A program made the position numbers and the translations under genes. The notes beneath the pieces are model-generated. The model saw only the letters and a program-made list of their open reading frames with translations, had not been told where the DNA came from and did not search any database. From Panorpa germanica (lineage: Eukaryota > Arthropoda > Insecta > Mecoptera > Panorpidae), in the NCBI GenBank assembly GCA_963678705.1, contig OY783203.1, forward strand, positions 26,518,535 to 26,582,534: a stretch of DNA of 64,000 bases. Reading direction: 5' to 3'. The first letter of the stretch is position 1. Every line of letters starts with the position of its first letter. Positions 47,046 through 58,091 of this stretch are shown here, one piece after another.

Positions 47046-50000
47046 ATGAAGTTATACGTTGTCTACGCCGGAGTGCTTTGTCTAGTGATGATGACCCGGG
47101 TGGACGCTTGGGGAGGACTTTTCAACCGCTTCAGTCCCGAGATGCTTGCTAATTTAGGATATGGAGGACATGGGGGATCGCTTAGACCGCAACCGTTTCT
47201 ACAGGTAAGCTATTTTTTCATATTTTAAATTTACAACATTACGAGTGATTTTGCGCGCCATTTTTTTCAATCGATTAAAAGTTAAAGTTATGGTAAATAC
47301 ATCATAGGAAATAACAAATAAAACTGGTTCCAATAACCTTGAAAACACAAATTGGCATTTACATAATATTTATGTAGCAAATACGTTGAAAGGTAATCGT
47401 TTCTATAGCAAATTAATTTCAATTTCGCTCGTAATTCTTTAAAGAATTACCACCGAAGGATAATAATTATTACTCTGAGTTTTGTAAATAAATAGACGCA
47501 ATAAAATTACGCAAGGTGGACGTTCCACCCGGAAAACACACATGTTTTGTTTATATTAGACATGTGCAAATACAGAAAATGTTCAACGCTATACGGATAT
47601 AGGCTATAGGCACAACGGGTGAAACCACAAAGTATTAAGTAAAAGAGTATAAGATTGGCTTTTTATATTCCTTTTGCAACTAATTTAACTTGCTAGTACG
47701 TAAGTAATTTAAGCAAACACATGTGATGTTTGTACATAATAGAATTTGAAAAATTGATATACCTAAATTAATATATATATTAATTTCACAATCTATTATG
47801 CCCTTCTTGTAATTTTTTATTTTTTAAGAAAGCAAATCTATTTTCTATTCTTAAAATATGTACTATACATAAATTGCTTAAAAAATTAAATCGATTAGCA
47901 AAAATTTGATTATATATATACTAACTGAGCGTTTGAAATCAATTATTTACATAACGTTTCTATTAATATAATATTATTTATTTAACTCACTACGTTTTAA
48001 ATATAAAATGCGGACCTTGAGGTGGAATTTAATTATTAGTGGATGTACATGTACCTGTAATTTTACGTGATATATAATCAGCTTCTATTAGCTGTTTGAA
48101 GAAATATTTGCTCTGTATGATGAAGATGATAGTCTGAAAATAACAAAGTGTTGTATCAACAACAATAGATACTTTTCTAAACAAAATAAAAGTAATGATA
48201 CTCGCATCCTACATGAAAGCTAGTTATATCTCCATTCTTTGCGACATCACTTGTCACTTCAAATAATAATAACAATAACGATCACTACTACATTTCAATA
48301 AATTTTAAACAATGAATATTAAAATTCAGTAATACAATTTAATATTAAAATGATAGAAGATGACACAGTGGTCGAGTTCACTGATGCTTTATGTTAAGCG
48401 ATGTGTCTTTGGGTTCGATTCCAGGATCAGAGCTGTATATTTGTGCTTTTAGTTGTCATCAAGTTAAATTGTACATACATAAGACAATATATAGCCGCAC
48501 CTGTACTGCTGCCTTATAATTCTAATTGCATATATTAACGAAATGAAACATGGATACCAAATCAGAAGTGTTGCGCTGGGAATCGAACCCGGAAGCTTAT
48601 CGTGAAACTCTCTGAAAACACGTTTTGAATTTAATTATATAATAAACATTAGCGGAACTTCTGCTTAGAACCGACCGTTGCGGATAATAATCTGAAACAT
48701 CTGATAACTATTTTTCTTTTTAATATCTAACTAATTAATTATTAATTAGGAGTAGAACGGAACTACCTTAACTCAAGGCTACAAAGCTACGTATTGACAA
48801 CGAGTAAAAGCAATCAATACCCAAGCGTAATATCCTGTTGATATGCCCGTCTGCTATAATTACGAAGGAAATTACGTTCTAGAAATATTTATTAACCCGA
48901 ACACCCGTGTTATACGCTACAAGATACACTGAACAAGATCTGAATATGTTTTATTTTTAACGGAACTCTGCTACAGTACAAATTCAAATTAGTCGTTTTA
49001 CGAAATTTCGAAAATAAAGCGCCAATATACCAATTGGAATTTGGTAACATAAAACTTTTGGTCAACGATTTGTGTTTTGGGTTGACAACATTTAAATTGC
49101 ATATTTTAGAAAAGTAAAAAATACTCAAAATTGACTCTTCTTTTATTTAAAAATATTTTTAAGGACGAGAAGAGCCCAGTCGTGAATTCCCGACCAAGGG
49201 CCCGGCGAGCAGTCGTTAGACCGCTGGTGATGTGCCTCGTGCCATTAAATGGCGTAAGTAGCATGAAAATGAAACTGCTAACCAAAAACGAATTACATTA
49301 CTAATTATTATGGGACTAACAATATTCTTTTTAGATCAGATTGAAAAATTAATATTTATGTATTCAAGGGAAAGTCGGTAATATCCTGTTAAATATAAAA
49401 ACTGAACCTTGACCTTTTAATCATTTTGACGTTTTATCAAGATACGTTACCGCGTTATAAATATTCATTAATGGGTTGTCAGGGTTGTTACCTCATTAAT
49501 TATAATTACCTCACATTACCGTGACATGCAGAAACGAAACTAATGTAGAGATAATGCGCAAAGATAAGGTTTCGTAGCGCGTAGGCCGTAGTAGATATAC
49601 TACGAGTACTAGGAGCTACGAGTATTTGCGTAGCCAACTCCCAAAGCGTGCCGCTTCGTTTCTAACGGACATTAACGAAGATCAATACGCACTAAAACTC
49701 TCATCGATTATTAACACGTAAATAAATAGATTTCGTGATAGCAAAATGCTAATTATAACTGAAATTATAATAAACTATGGATTCCCAAATAGTAATGCGT
49801 AAAAAGATGTAGCAACGCAAGATATAATATTTGCTTGTATTCAAATATATGAACTAAAAACAAAATTATTCCAAGTAAACAAGATAAAGAATTCGTTACG
49901 AAGTCCATATGAATTGGCCTTTGCTTGATACAAGTACAATCGACTTGATTAATGTGAACATAATTATTTGTATTTAAATTAATATAGTTATAAAGTTTAG

Positions 50001-51140
50001 ACTATGTTATACGTTTATATACTATGATCCTTTTTGAGTTAGTTGAGCTGCTATTTTATTTTCTTCAATGGAGCTAAATCTAAACAACAAACCCATTAGC
50101 TTAAGCTAATTCATATAAACTAAAGCCTTATTATTATTACATTATTATTTAATAATATTTTAATATTAACAAACAAATTATCTGCTAAACACAGCTACAT
50201 TTTTTTTTAAGATTTAAAACATAACAAAAGTTATTGGTTCATAGACAATATTTCCTAAAACAGAACATGTTCTATCTTACTAGTTTTTGAAACATAAATT
50301 TATCTTCTTGGCCATTAACGTAATCGTTATTCAACAAGTAAATTTATTTTGTTAAATAAACTTTAAATATATGCAACTTTGTTTAGCTATTTCTAATATT
50401 CATTTCAGTAGAAGTTGTTAAGGACATGAGCCATTAAAAAAGAATTAACATATTCAATTGAATTTACCAAAGGATATATTTGATATTTCAGCGCCTTCAA
50501 GCAGAAACATACGGTACAGAAGAGGAGCCATTTTCCCAGGAGTCGGAGGAGCCATGCTACGGAAGGCAATGCACTGCGAATGAACATTGCTGCCCAGGAC
50601 AAGTTTGCGTCGACGTAGACGGAGGTTAGTTACTTGTTAGCAAATAAGCTTTATGTTATAATTATTCTGATGATAAAATAAATCTAATTAACGTTCGTTT
50701 TCACGTTTCAGCCATTGGAAATTGTCTATTTGTCTACGGTCGTAAAATCGGAGAACTTTGCCACCGAGACAGCGACTGTGAGTCCGGACTGGTTTGCTTT
50801 GAAGGCAACCGTGGAGGAGCTTCTGTTTGTCGTCCACCTACCGCAACGGCTAAACAATATGCAGAAGACTGTGCTTCATCTACTGACTGCGACGTATCTA
50901 GGGGACTATGCTGCCAACTACAACGTAGACACCGTCAGGCCCCACGTAAAGTAAGTAATTGACCATAAAATGTATCTGTTACACTAAAAAATTAAAAATT
51001 CAACTCCTTAATAGGTATGTTCGTACTTCAAAGACCCACTAGTCTGCATTGGAACCGTGGCAGCCGATCAAGTGAAGGCGGATGTTCAGCACACGGCTGG
51101 TGAGAAGCGCATCACCTACAAGCATCCAGGAATTAACTAA
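47046..51140 (+). CDS. ITG-like / prohormone-3-type Cys-rich neuropeptide precursor
   Basis: Exons: 47046-47204, an in-frame optional exon 49164-49253 (phase 0/0), 50492-50624, 50712-50950 and 51015-51140. This gives 248 aa with and 218 aa without the second exon. Residues 1-21 are a signal peptide (hydrophobic core, cut near VDA|WGG). The mature N-terminus, WGGLFNRFSPEMLANLGYGG, has the look of the insect ITG-like family. A region of paired cysteines (CYGRQC, HCCPGQVC, LCHRDSDC, DCASSTDC, GLCCQ, CSYF) with dickkopf/prokineticin-like spacing follows. The protein ends GEKR-ITYKHPGIN, i.e. a nonapeptide after a KR site, in the place where the honeybee prohormone-3 peptide ITGQGNRIF would sit. 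It should be secreted from neurons or neuroendocrine cells. The receptor is unknown to me. The family name is from memory of the pattern. The large first introns contain tRNA-like fragments. Confidence 0.8.
48361..48435 (+). other. tRNA-derived (SINE-like) fragment
   Basis: An A-box-like TGGTCGAGTTC at about 48369 is followed 42 bp later by a perfect Pol III B box, GGTTCGATTCC (48412-48422). The spacing is that of a tRNA or tRNA-derived SINE head. The arms do not fold into a complete cloverleaf that I can verify, so I call it a pseudo-tRNA or SINE head, not a tRNA gene. It lies in an intron of the ITG-like gene. Confidence 0.5.
48579..48589 (-). other. Isolated Pol III B box, inverted
   Basis: GGAATCGAACC is the exact reverse complement of the B box GGTTCGATTCC, 160 bp from the first one and in the opposite orientation. 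I see no matching A box upstream on the minus strand. Probably a second decayed tRNA-derived fragment. Confidence 0.45.
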
Positions 51141-52705
51141 ATATGATAAACCACAAAAAAAAAATTGTAATGCATAATTCAAAAGTTTAGTAGGGAGACC
51201 CAAAGATAGTGGAAGTTGGAAATGTTTCTTACTCCATCTTTTTGAATTTTGAATTACGAAGTATAATAACTATACTTTATTATGACGGTGTTTTAAACAC
51301 TTGAAAAATAATGTCCATTTTTAACATATCATATATATAGTCTATGCTGAGGCTAGAAGTCTTAGAAAATCAATTGCAAAAACAGTAAAACGCAATTGTC
51401 ATTTCTCGTAAATCAATTAATAATATAGAATAAAACTATATAATCAAATACATATCAAATAATTGGCTGAGGCATTTATTATTGAATATAACTTAACTAA
51501 TGGAAATATATATACTACGATAAAACATATCAACATATTTGAAAAAATATATAAACAAATAGTACATATTTTTGATGTCTTTTAAAAAAGTATCATAGGT
51601 AGGATTAATTAATTAATGTTGATAAAAATAGTGGATGAAATAATTTGGTGGCAAAACGCCGCGCCGCATAAGACTGCGGAAATAACGGCAAGTTTCAGAA
51701 ATCCACGCCCAGGTGTCAGATGTCGGGCTAGATTTAAAAGTGAAAATTATTTTACCAAATAATAATAGGATAATGTATAAACAATGTATTCTATCTATTA
51801 ACTGTGATTGGTGTATAACATAAATATTACATTACTGACAAACCTACCGCCCGACCACTGTTGTCAACGGTCCTACTACCGTATCGCATTCATAGATCGA
51901 TACACTTTACTAGCATATCCTAAAAAGTATTTACTGTACGATGTAAAATGGCCTACTATCAAAAAATTCGTGTACTCTTGAACTACCCAAAATACTTAAG
52001 TATGTGTTTCTTAATGTAATAAATATAAATACTTTATGTAATTCTTGGTGTTAAAGCAAATAAACGAAAAAAGAAGCTCGTGTTGTTTATTAGAATTCCT
52101 ATCGTTAGTTTCTAACTTTATACCAAATGACACTTTTTTAATATAAATTATGTAGTATATATTTAAACAAGATTACCTTCACAGCCTCCAAAAAACGTAA
52201 GTCTTTAAAATAGTGATATTATTCAAATTTAAATCAGCATTTCATTTGATTAATACAACACTAGAAACAAATGTAGAAAACAGTTATATCTAATTATGCA
52301 AGAAAACAATGCAATGCGATAAATGTGATTGTTTTAGCCTCGCGCATAGTTCATAGTCATATTTTATTAAAGAAAAACTCCTTTTGATATAAAATGTGTA
52401 TTTTATTTCAATGAAAACATGACGTGAGTTTATAAAGCATTGTTAGACTCGTCTTACTCATTACAAATATGAATAGCTCAATATGCATACTGGTACGCAA
52501 CCTTTTACAAATATATCTAAATTAATTTCATAAACGTAAGCAAAATTAAAAAATTGTCAATAAGTTATAATGATACTTTAAAATGGTAAGTAATATTATC
52601 GAGTTAGCTATATGAATAGTGTGTCGCCATAGTAAATCTTACTAATATGCACCTCATTTAAATGAAAACATACTTTTTTATATAAATATATATAAAAGAC
52701 GAGTC
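51141..52705. other. Intergenic, convergent 3' ends of ITG-like and CCT5
   Basis: Two 3' UTRs meet here. TTTATT (minus-strand AATAAA) near 52362 and 52402 may serve CCT5. A GC-richer piece at 51655-51730 and another at 51845-51905 stand out from the AT background, with no open frame or known element. Confidence 0.5.
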
Positions 52706-55700
52706 CTAATATCCTTGACCTTGATCAATTGGTGATCGTACATCATCAATCTTCAGGATCATTTTAACAAGCTGAGTGGCGAGTACGAGTTGCTGTTTCT
52801 TGCTGTGTAGTGATTCTATAACGTTCTGTACTTTCATATCTATTTCTCCTTTATGCATGCAGTCAATTCCCAATGCAGGATTGTTGTCTGCTACTTGCTT
52901 AGCCTTGACTTCAGATAAAGTGTGAATTGGACTTAAACCACTATTCTCAGCAAGAGCCAGAGGAATTTGTTCCAATGCTTCAGAAAATGCTCTAAAAGCA
53001 TATTGTTCTAAAGAGGACAATTGATCTGCTTCCTTAGCTACAGCAACACTGCAACTTATTTCAGCTGCACCACCACCAAAGACAATGCGATTATCCTGAA
53101 AATAATTTGGAGTTAATTAAATGTTTTACACTATGTAAATGAATTTTTAAACATCATACGAGTATCATACCTTAACTAATGAACGAACAACACACAGAGC
53201 GTCATGAAGAGATCTCTTAGCTTCAGCAACGATCATTTGATTACCTCCCCGAACCAAAATAGTAACGGCCCTACTGTTCTCACAGTCCTCGATTACAAGC
53301 ATGCGATCCTTTGTTGTACCGAAGGCTAAAAACCATTGTGAGTTTATTATATATTTTTTATAACATTGAAATAATCGTGCTTACTGTTTCAACTTACACA
53401 TTTCTCTGACTAGACCAGCTTTGCCTAATTTTTCAGGAGTCAATTCTTCAAATCTGGGCACAATACGACCACCAGTAGCAATGGCAATAAGTTCAATTTC
53501 AGGACCTCCAACCCACCTGACGGCAGGTAATTCATTTTGTAACAGAAGATGATTAGCTTCATCATCAAATCCCCATTGACAAATCGCTAAACTAGCACCT
53601 GACTTTTTGACCTGTAATATTTTTGAATAAATTAATACTAACATTCAATTATAATTACCTGTTTAGAAGATAATGAAATCTATTACCATTGAAACCATTT
53701 CCAAAAACTTCTCATTCTCATATTTCCGAAGTTCCTTATAATCTTCAGCAGATGTCACATCCAACTTATGTTTGGTTTTGGGTTTTGGGGGTTCGAACGG
53801 GCAAGTTAAAATAGCTACTTTCGCATTCTAGATATTATTTTAAATAATTAGAAAAGAATAATAAATATAAACCGAAATAAATATTGAAATGTACCTTAAT
53901 GGTTTTAGGCATTTGAGAATGACTCATTGTTTTGTCGATTACAACACCCTTAACCAGCATGGTGTCTTCCATACGCCCACCTTCCTTTCCTTCCATTTTA
54001 ATAAGTTCAAAATTTACATCCTTCTTCTCAAGATCAGCAACAGCCAACACAGCCTGAGATAAAATATTGGATAAGCGAATTATATTAACTTTAGAGGGGA
54101 AAATATAAATTGTTCATTTTAGAAAAGTTATTTTTGCAATAAATTTTGGTGAGAAAAAGTACATTTGAGTCACCTAGAAGTAAACGGGTGTAAAAGTGAC
54201 AAAAAAAAGTTTTTTGTAGAAACTACAGCAAACGATAATGTGTAATACGATAGGAACTTTATACTAGTTTCCCAAAATAAAAATGTTTTTACACCACTTT
54301 TCTTCTAGATACCTTATTTAATCTTTGTTTCATTCTTCCTCTCACACACTGTGCCATAAACTTTAATCTCAGCGGAATAAAAATGTTAGTCGACATAGTA
54401 AGAAGAAGTAATTAAAAATTTAAACATTTATGAGTATTTTTTTTACCTGTACAGCTATTTCAGCCATTTGTCTGTGGCATTTATTTACAATTTTGGATCC
54501 CAAAGTAGTCATTGCAACTTTTATAAGCGGTTCTGGATTGTCTACAGAAATTGGAAATTCTTCAGAAATGGAATCTAAATGTTTCATTGCGCATTGTGCT
54601 GCTAATTCATATCCATCAGCAATACGAATGGGATGAATTCCACGATCAAGAAGAGCTTCTGCTTGTTCCAAAAGCCCACCTAAAATATCACGATATTTTT
54701 AGTAACAATAATGTATTCCTAATTCATATTCATAATCTTGTACTACGAACCAGCCAAAACTACGACGCCAGTTGTGCCATCTCCAATTTCATCGTCTTGC
54801 GATTGTGATAACTGGACCATTAGTTTACCAATTTCATGCTCCACATCCATCATTTTCAAAATGGTTGCTCCATCGTTGGTGACTGTTACATCACCATCCG
54901 AAGAGACCATCATTTTATCTAAGCCTTTTGGGCCCAATGAAGTTTTTAAAGTGGAGACAATGGAACGGGCTGCCAAAATGTGAGACTAGAAATTAAATTA
55001 TTTTTATCGAAATATTAATAATTACACAACTCTACCATGTTGAAATACGCATGGCTTTGAAATGTAAATCTCCAATTAATAATAATAGTGTACTACACAC
55101 AAATTAATTTAAAAAAAGCATTGGTGTACAGAGTGTCGTCAACCGTGTATAATTAAAGTTTGATATTACTAAAACATTACAAATAAAATAATGAACACTC
55201 TTACATTTGTATTAGATTGTATTTTTCATCATGAAACAAGGTAAATTTTAATTTGTGAACAATGGTGGACATAACCGATATAACAAATACAACTCAAATA
55301 GTAAATTTTTATTAAGAATAGTTTCTTAAATGCAAATATTTAATAATATTTTCACATATCACATTAATAAAAAATGCATAGTACCGGTTGAAAAAACAGA
55401 CATTAGAAGGGATATAATCCCTTTTGTGGGCATATAGAAATTATAAAATATATTAATATAATATCTATATTTCAATATAATGTGAACATATTATTAAGGG
55501 GAAATTATTATTATGTGGTTTAGTACAAATGAAATCTTATATATGTAAATAATTCTCGAACGTTCTATGTGGGAGTCACAAGTTTAATGAAAGCCGCACC
55601 TTCAGAGAAAACAGTTGATAGAAATTGTTTAAACAAAACACCCTCAAATTACTTAATAAGTATTATGAATATTATATTCTTACAAAATATACTTGAAACA

Positions 55701-55839
55701 AATAAATATTAAAAAATATAACAATTCTAACCTTTAAAGCCTGAGTTCCAGTTAATCGTTTTTGACGTTCTTGATCCCGTAAAATAATAAAAGGCCTCCC
55801 ATATTCGTCAAAAGCAAGACTTCCAGGGAAGTTTGCCAT
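52706..55839 (-). CDS. CCT5: T-complex protein 1 subunit epsilon (CCT5)
   Basis: Eight exons on the minus strand: 55839-55732, 54985-54751, 54679-54447, 54053-53895, 53827-53687, 53611-53398, 53325-53171 and 53095-52706. They give 1635 nt and 544 aa (human CCT5 541 aa), all joins in phase. Group II chaperonin signatures are present: [20 protein letters not shown] (nucleotide contact), [24 protein letters not shown] (catalytic Asp region), [11 protein letters not shown], and the epsilon-type C-terminus ending DQGQGY. CCT5 is one of eight subunits of each TRiC/CCT ring in the cytosol. The ring folds actin, tubulin and many WD40 proteins using ATP. The first exon codes 36 residues ([16 protein letters not shown]). 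Intron 1 (54986-55731) is the longest. Nothing looks impaired. Confidence 0.98.
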
Positions 55840-56750
55840 ATTTAAAACGATTTAAATAAAGGTAAATCGAAAGATGATACCAGATTCTTTAAAATAAACA
55901 GAAAAGTTGCATGGAACAATTATTACACCCACAACAAAATGAAATCGAAAAGACAAAACCACTCTGTCCTGAGCCAGCGAACGACTGAAATGAATTGAAA
56001 CCTAGAAGACAGAGAGATACTGAGCATACTGAGATGAAAAAGAAACGCTAACAGTTATGAAATGAGCGGGACAGAAATAGAATAGAAACGTCCGATGAAG
56101 GAAAACCTGGAAGAAACCGCCGAAATAAACCGAATGAAAAAATGTACACTGTGATCTCATTCTCCTCATTCTCGTAATTGGTCGTAATTCTTCAGCGTCG
56201 TGAAGGCCGTTAAATCTACCCAATCTACCTATCCATACTTATGTTTTTACCTACTCGCTATTTTTAAGTTGTAATCTGGTGTATTAAAAAAAGAACAATA
56301 ATGAACCAAAGTAATATTTTGCTAAATGTATGAAGCATTTTACAGAACAAATATTTGATAGCTACAGTTTACGATATTCATGGCATGAATTTATCCAATA
56401 TCAATAAATTACTGACACGCGACTAACTAATGATGATTCTAGGTTCGATTATCGGACCAAAATATCCAATCTTACATTTTTGCAACCTGTAATATTACAC
56501 ACTTACTAGGTCCATACAATCATCGTATTCATGTTAATTTCCTCTTATTAGATTTTGTAAATAAATGGCTAAGCATAACATTACTTACTTTTTTTATTTG
56601 AGAAGCTTCGTTGAAAATTAGATTAAAGAAACAATTGAATCTGGTCTTTTTTAGTTTTCCTAAGAAGGCACGCCAAAGAGAGTAGGTGAGAATAAAGCAT
56701 TAATGAGCATTAACAGTCAAGAAAAATAATATAAAAATTCCTTTAATCAT
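55840..56750. other. CCT5 promoter side and intergenic sequence
   Basis: The 400 bp upstream of the CCT5 ATG (minus strand) is GC-richer and must contain its 5' UTR and promoter. The frame open at 56002-56223 looks like a composition effect of this region. The rest is AT-rich and lies beyond the ATPAF1 3' end. No gene is seen. Confidence 0.5.
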
Positions 56751-56765
56751 TTTATTATATTTATT
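56751..56765 (-). terminator. ATPAF1 polyadenylation signals
   Basis: Two TTTATT hexamers on the plus strand (56751-56756 and 56760-56765), AATAAA on the minus strand, 40-50 bp after the ATPAF1 stop. Position and motif both fit. Confidence 0.55.
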
Positions 56766-56804
56766 ATCGAATTTGATAATACCGCTAACATAACATTGAT
56801 ATTT

Positions 56805-58091
56805 CTACAATGTGAGGTTTTCTAATTGGGCAATCAAGTCAGTATGTTTAAATTCTGTAGAATGAAAAGTAAACTTTTCCAGAAGAGCACTTTGTGCTTC
56901 ATTATTCTGCCCATAATACATTTGTAATTGATTTGCTAAACATTGTGCTTCTTTAGCGTCTATGACATTCTTATCAAATTCACCACGCATCAAAACAAAT
57001 CCTTTATCTTGCAGCTCAGTATAATGGAAAATTGTTAAACACTCTGGAGCATTTTCTTTATGTACCTTTAAAAAAAAAATTGTTATTACCTGAATCTATG
57101 TTTTATACATGTTATGTATATGTTATATTAGTAGTAACAATTATTGTATAAAATATTTCAAAAAATTTAATTTTCCGGTAATTAACTGTATTTTTTCCAG
57201 TCGTCATTTACCTGGTAACACAATAAGGGTGTAAAGTGGACTTCTGTTCCTGCAAACTGTAGCATAAAAAACTCATACCCTTGAGATCGAGGGAGAGGAA
57301 AGAGAAAAATTCCATATTTTTTGCTCTTGGATTCCATTTCTTGGTACAATTTAGTAGGAATTGTAGCGCTAATTACGTCTTTTGTTTTATGATACTCCTC
57401 CCATATCGTTTTAATTTCAGCAGCATCTTTATCTTTGATTAGGTCCAGTTTCATGATATCATTTAGAGATTTAGATTTAACAGATTGTTCTTTACTTACA
57501 GATTGTTTTGGTGTTAATAAAGAAGAATATTGTCTATAAAGTAACAGTTGTTATAGAAAATTGAATGTCACATTTATATAAAAAAAAAACTAAGCTACGA
57601 AGCTAAGAGCCGTTTTTTCAATTCTCTGAAATGCTGACTGAAGTCTTAATGAAAAAATGGGTCTTTTCTTTCGAGTTTTATCGAAGAACGACCACAGTTA
57701 ATTAACGAAAAATATAAGTGATATTTTGCTAGGTTAAACTGCAGTTATGTTCGATTGGAACAATAATGACTTAATAAAGTTAAAATAACATTTAACTAAA
57801 AATTGAAAATCGGCTAAGTAATTTTACTGAACCTACTAGATATTGTATATACCTCTCTTTAATTCCTCCAAATTGTGGTTTACTTTTTTCTTGTTTTTGA
57901 TGTTCTATTCTATCTAGAAACTCTTCTGGAGAAGTTTGTTGGAGTTTTGCTAATTTTTCTGCATATTTATTGAAATATGCATTAGATTTTAAATCTTCTA
58001 AGGCTTTTTCCGATCTTGATGCGGACGTCATTATTAATCTTACGCTCGACTTACGTATAAAAGCTTTAATATAATTATACTTCACCAACAT
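56805..58091 (-). CDS. ATPAF1: ATP synthase F1 assembly factor 1 (ATPAF1 / Atp11)
   Basis: Three exons on the minus strand: 58091-57853, 57533-57212 and 57065-56805, giving 822 nt and 273 aa, in phase (AG|A and CAG|GTA). The N-terminus, MLVKYNYIKAFIRKSSVRL, is basic and lacks acidic residues, as expected for a mitochondrial presequence. A coiled-coil-like charged segment follows (EKALEDLKSNAYFNKYAEKL), with LQQTSPEEFLDRIE. The conserved Atp11 core then reads LNDIMKLDLIKDKDAAEIKT, IWEEYHKTKD, FLFPLPRSQGYEFFMLQF and FTPLLCYQVHKENAPECLTI, and the C-terminal part begins FHYTELQDKGFVLMRGEFD. In the matrix the family binds the F1 beta subunit and prevents its aggregation before hexamer assembly. 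It lies head to head with NHLRC2, 1.8 kb apart. Confidence 0.95.

Noticed and set aside
56002-56223. 73-codon minus-strand frame upstream of CCT5
   Set aside because: It lies in the GC-richer CCT5 promoter/5' UTR and reads as hydrophobic-aromatic chance sequence without splice logic.
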